64,000 bases of DNA from Vicugna pacos. Its lineage: Eukaryota; Chordata; Mammalia; Artiodactyla; Camelidae. A program made the translations under genes and the position numbers. Below the pieces are notes generated by a model. The model saw only the letters and a list, made by a program, of their open reading frames with translations, made no database searches and had not been told where the DNA came from. Below, piece after piece: positions 60,984 through 64,000 of this stretch. The stretch lies in contig NC_133005.1 in assembly GCF_048564905.1 (NCBI RefSeq), forward strand, positions 7,009,001-7,073,000, read 5' to 3'. Within the stretch, counting starts at the first letter, position 1. Every line of letters begins with the position of its first letter.

Positions 60984-61554
60984 TGTTTGATTGAGTCGTT
61001 TTCTAATTTCAGATCTCTTCCTCTTTCATATTACCTAACAACATGGACTTATAAAAGTCATGAAGTACCAAGAAGTCAAAAGAAAAAAGAACAAAATGAA
61101 AAAGCTAAGTTGGGTGCTGCAGTAATTTGTTTTTGGTTTTGTTTTTGTTTTCATCTGAGGTGTTAAAAAGAGCTTGACCTGATATGCTATACATGGCAAA
61201 GACTTGTCCAAAATTCTGTTTTCACTTTGTCTCCGGGTGGGGAAAGCTATTATTATCAAAATTTTTGCTTAAAAGAAAAATGTAGCAGACTCTTTCCTGG
61301 ACTATAAATAATGCCAATTCTGACCAAGGGTGAATTTGAAGGTAATTATCTGTGTCCATCCAGGGGAGCTATATTGACACACCTGTGTTTCTATTCCCTT
61401 GTAATATCAGCAAAGAAATGGCATATTTGGAGCATGTAGCCATCGCTTTTAGAGACCCGGCCTAATCTAATGGACTCACCAAATGGACGGCCCTCTTCTA
61501 ATTAATTAAAACACTTAAATGAAAATGTGTTTGCATAAAATAATTGACAATAAT
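60984..61554. other. Unassigned sequence
   Basis: No repeat family or gene-like frame is recognised. Confidence 0.45.
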
Positions 61555-61790
61555 AATTGATTATACTTGCTGGATACTCAGCTCTGGTCAGGCCTCATAC
61601 ATGACATGCTGTACATGCATTGACTTCATCCCAAAACAACACATGGAAATGCTTCCATCCCCATTTTTCAGATGAGGAAGCAGAAGCACAGAGATGTTAA
61701 ATCAGTGACTCAGGACCAGAGAGCTAGAAAACGGCAGTGTGAGGATTCGAACCCCAGCAAAAGAGGCCATGTCCTCAACACCCAGGCGAC
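61555..61790 (-). mobile_element. MIR SINE, near full length
   Basis: Reversed MIR: acttgctggatactcagctc, gctgtacatgcattgacttc, tccatccccatttttcagat, gaggaagcagaagcacagag and gtgaggattcgaaccccagc. It reaches the tRNA-like head, so it is one of the most complete MIRs here. Confidence 0.9.
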
Positions 61791-61829
61791 ACCACTTCCA
61801 TCTATTTAGAATATAATCTAGAAACTGAT

Positions 61830-62325
61830 TGTGATAGACTGAAAATAGCCCCCAAATATTTCCACATCCTAACCCTAGGACCCATGAATGTAACCTAATA
61901 TAACAGAAGGGACTTTGCAGAAGTGATTGAGTTAAGGACCTTGAGATGAGGAGATTATCTTGGATTATCAAGAGGAGCCAATGTAGTCACAGGGTCCTTG
62001 TGGGAGGGATCCAGGGATAGTCGGAGTCAGAGGAAAAGTGAAGCGATAATGAGGCTGGAAGCCGAGACCGGAGTGATGTGCTTTAGAGATGGAGGAAGGG
62101 GCCACAAGCCAAAGAATCGAGGCATCCACTGGCAGCGGAAAAAGACGAGGAAAATTTTCTCCTCAGAGGCTCTAGAAGGAACTTACCTTGCCAACGGCTT
62201 GCCTGGAGCCCAGTTTAAACTGACTCTGGGCTTCGACCTCCAGAACATTAAGAGAGTAAGTCTGTACTGTTTTAAGATGCTAAATCTGCCGTGATGTGCT
62301 ACAGGGCTAACAGGAAATAAGTACA
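61830..62325 (+). mobile_element. MLT1-type LTR (ERVL-MaLR), old solo LTR fossil
   Basis: Reads end to end as an MLT1-group LTR, starting tgtgatagactgaaaatag, with tttgcagaagtgattgagtt, agatgaggagattatcttgg, ccacaagccaaagaatcgag and a terminal ggaaataagtaca. No internal region is attached. It is broken and of early eutherian age. The subfamily is not resolved. Confidence 0.9.
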
Positions 62326-63259
62326 CCAGATAGTGAGGAAAAGAGCTGCCCAATAACGTTGGAGTCTTTGAAATGATCAGAGAAGCATTTGTGGGCAGAC
62401 AACTAGATCAACTGTGCTCAGAACATTTTGAAAGAGGAGCCACCTCTCTCTCAGGGTCTGCCCCAAATCTGTCCTGGCCTCTGCTTCCTTAGCTTCTGCA
62501 GAGGGCCTCAAACACCACCTTCTGGAGACTTAATTCCACTCAAAGCTAAGAATTATAATTCCCTCCTGTTATACATCAAATATATACAAATTTTGCTTAA
62601 TTTCTCCTTCCATCCTTATTTCTAAGTGCTTGTCCTATGTCTCTGTTTGCCACTGAAATAATGTTCTTTCTTCTTTCCAGCACAGGCACAAACAACTGTT
62701 TACTTACTAGCTGTGTGACCTGGGGTTGTAAGTAAACACTCTGTGCCTCAGTCTCCCTCCCTGCTAACGGAGCTCATAAGGCACCCACCCTGCAACCCTA
62801 GGACCTGCTGTGACTGTCAATGACTCAGCCCTTTGTCACTCGCTCTGTACATGTTAGTTTCACTATTATCTCTGAATTCCCTCTGTCTCTGGTTTCCTCC
62901 ACTCAGCCAACCAATATGTTCTCCATCCCGAAGCAAATTATAAGCCCACCTGCTGAAACCACCATTCTCTCTCTCTCCTTCTCTCTGCTGCCAAATTAGA
63001 TCCACGCTGGCTACCCCCTTCACCACCTGCCCATCTCAGCCTGTTAACAATCTGTTATATTCCTTTCTGCCTCCCATCAGGATCCAGTCCCCATGCAGAA
63101 TTTTCTACCATTCCCGCTGTGGGCCACACCCACTTGGATCCCTCTCCACTAGACCCTCAGGACATTGCACTCTCCAAGGGGCCATTTCTTTTCTCTGACT
63201 GCTGGTTCTTGGCCTCCTTTTCCCTGGACCACTTTTTTTTTTTAATCCAGCCACTAAAT
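62326..63259. other. Mostly unassigned sequence with one MIR
   Basis: It contains the MIR at 62670 and C/T-rich unassigned DNA at 62860-63120. No gene is supported. Confidence 0.45.
62670..62790 (+). mobile_element. MIR SINE fragment
   Basis: Forward MIR: cttactagctgtgtgacctg, then ctctgtgcctcagtctccct. Confidence 0.85.
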
Positions 63260-63479
63260 TGGTGGTTCTCACTGAGAGTGATTTTGCAGCTCCCCTTTCT
63301 CCTACCAGAGGACATCTGGCAATGTCTAGGGACATTTTTCATTGTCACAACGTGGGGGCTGGGCACTCCTGGCATCTAGTATGTAAAGGCCACGTATGCT
63401 GCTAAATAAACATCCTGGAATGCACAGGACAGACCCCAGCAATGACTTGGCCCATAATGGCAACAGTGCCAACAAACTG
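63260..63479 (+). mobile_element. MER20 (hAT-Charlie non-autonomous)
   Basis: MER20 landmarks in order: ggtggttctcactgag, gattttgcagc, gacatctggcaatgtctagg, gacatttttcattgtcacaa, ctcctggcatctagtatgta and catcctggaatgcacaggac. Flanking octamers cactaaat (63252-63259) and ctctaaat (63480-63487) match at seven of eight positions, the expected hAT target duplication. Confidence 0.95.
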
Positions 63480-64000
63480 CTCTAAATAAATCCATTCGCC
63501 AAAGGTCTGGCTTTGGCTGTCACTGTATGTGTGCACGTACACGTGTGTGTGTGTCTATGTGTGTGTGCCATGGGGCAAACAGCTCTTCTAGACCCAACCC
63601 AGGCTCAGTTCTCAGCTCACACAATCTGCAAGGCATTCACATATCTCCATGTGTTTGTCCACTCCAACCTAATCCCCTTCCTCCCCTCCCCTGCTCTGTG
63701 CCCCAGGAAGTGGATGGTAAGGACCATATCAATAGGGCTCCCCTGCCCTTGAGTTTCCAGTCTTCTTTCCTACAAGGTTGTGCATTTTCCTCATGTGCAA
63801 GTCACTTACTGCAACATAGCTGTCTCTACACAACTCCTTCCTTGCAGGTTTAGATCTGGTCCCTTCAAGTTCAGCATTAGTGTAAATGAACTGTTAAGGC
63901 CCAGACACAGCACTATCCCTTGTAGCCCCCACACTCAAACATTTGGAGATGACTCTTTTATAAATACACGCTTCTGGATCTGAGTAGGTCATACCTTCAC
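63480..64000. other. Unassigned sequence with TG tract
   Basis: A TG run lies at 63541-63568. Overlapping frames at 63513-63853 are readings of this tract plus C/T-rich DNA and have no domain. Confidence 0.45.

Noticed and set aside
1-64000. CRISPR arrays, bacterial operons, riboswitches, phage-like systems
   Set aside because: The sequence is clearly mammalian, and no regularly spaced repeats or prokaryotic gene organisation are present.

Overview
This is mammalian nuclear DNA, almost certainly from a camelid (camel, alpaca or llama lineage). The main evidence is one tRNA-Ala-derived SINE of the camelid Vic-1 type at 26981-27145, together with an A-rich L1 lineage. The ruminant, cetacean and pig SINEs and BovB that another artiodactyl would be expected to show were not seen. 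Older layers are the usual eutherian set: MIR, L2, MER5A, MER20, an hAT element and MLT1 solo LTRs. I find no convincing host exon, promoter, tRNA, rRNA or other RNA gene on either strand. The window is best read as intergenic or deep-intronic DNA, and nearly every longer open frame is either LINE-derived or a chance frame.

Layout. 1-10.3 kb: an L1 3' end with clear target-site duplications (TSDs), then mostly unassigned sequence with a (CA)n tract, a MIR, a MER5A and an old L1. 10.3-14.4 kb: an old minus-strand L1M interrupted by a younger plus-strand L1 (13-bp perfect TSD, open 320-codon ORF2 tail), then a second minus-strand L1 with a 17-bp perfect TSD. 14.4-21.5 kb: unassigned sequence with MIRs, a MER20 and two old L1 pieces. 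21.5-25.0 kb: an old hAT element split by a 3-kb ORF2-less L1 (copy A). 25-40 kb: the SINE, MIR and L2 pieces, two MLT1 LTRs and unassigned DNA. 40.2-47.3 kb: old minus-strand L1 interrupted by a second ORF2-less L1 (copy B), inverted relative to A. 47-64 kb: unassigned DNA with a twin-primed L1 fragment, an AT-only island, several MIRs, an MLT1 LTR and a MER20.

The most interesting signal is the A/B pair (21832-24878 plus; 42872-45946 minus). Both have a full-length-looking L1 5' end (about 1.3 kb 5'UTR with four 60-bp imperfect monomers), ORF1, and then the same abrupt junction to the last ~122 codons of ORF2 and the 3'UTR. Endonuclease, reverse transcriptase and the zinc knuckle are all gone. 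This is the architecture of a non-autonomous half-L1 (HAL1-like) family that would depend on the machinery of the intact L1, whose 3'UTR it shares. The undeleted relative at 10382 has an AG directly before the point where homology resumes, so an ORF2-removing splice is a concrete alternative origin. By-eye comparison also shows the middle of A and B to be much more alike than either end. That suggests gene conversion between the two inverted copies and means the shared junction may not be two independent observations.

All identities are eyeballed from the raw sequence. Family names rest on recalled consensus features, not on database searches.
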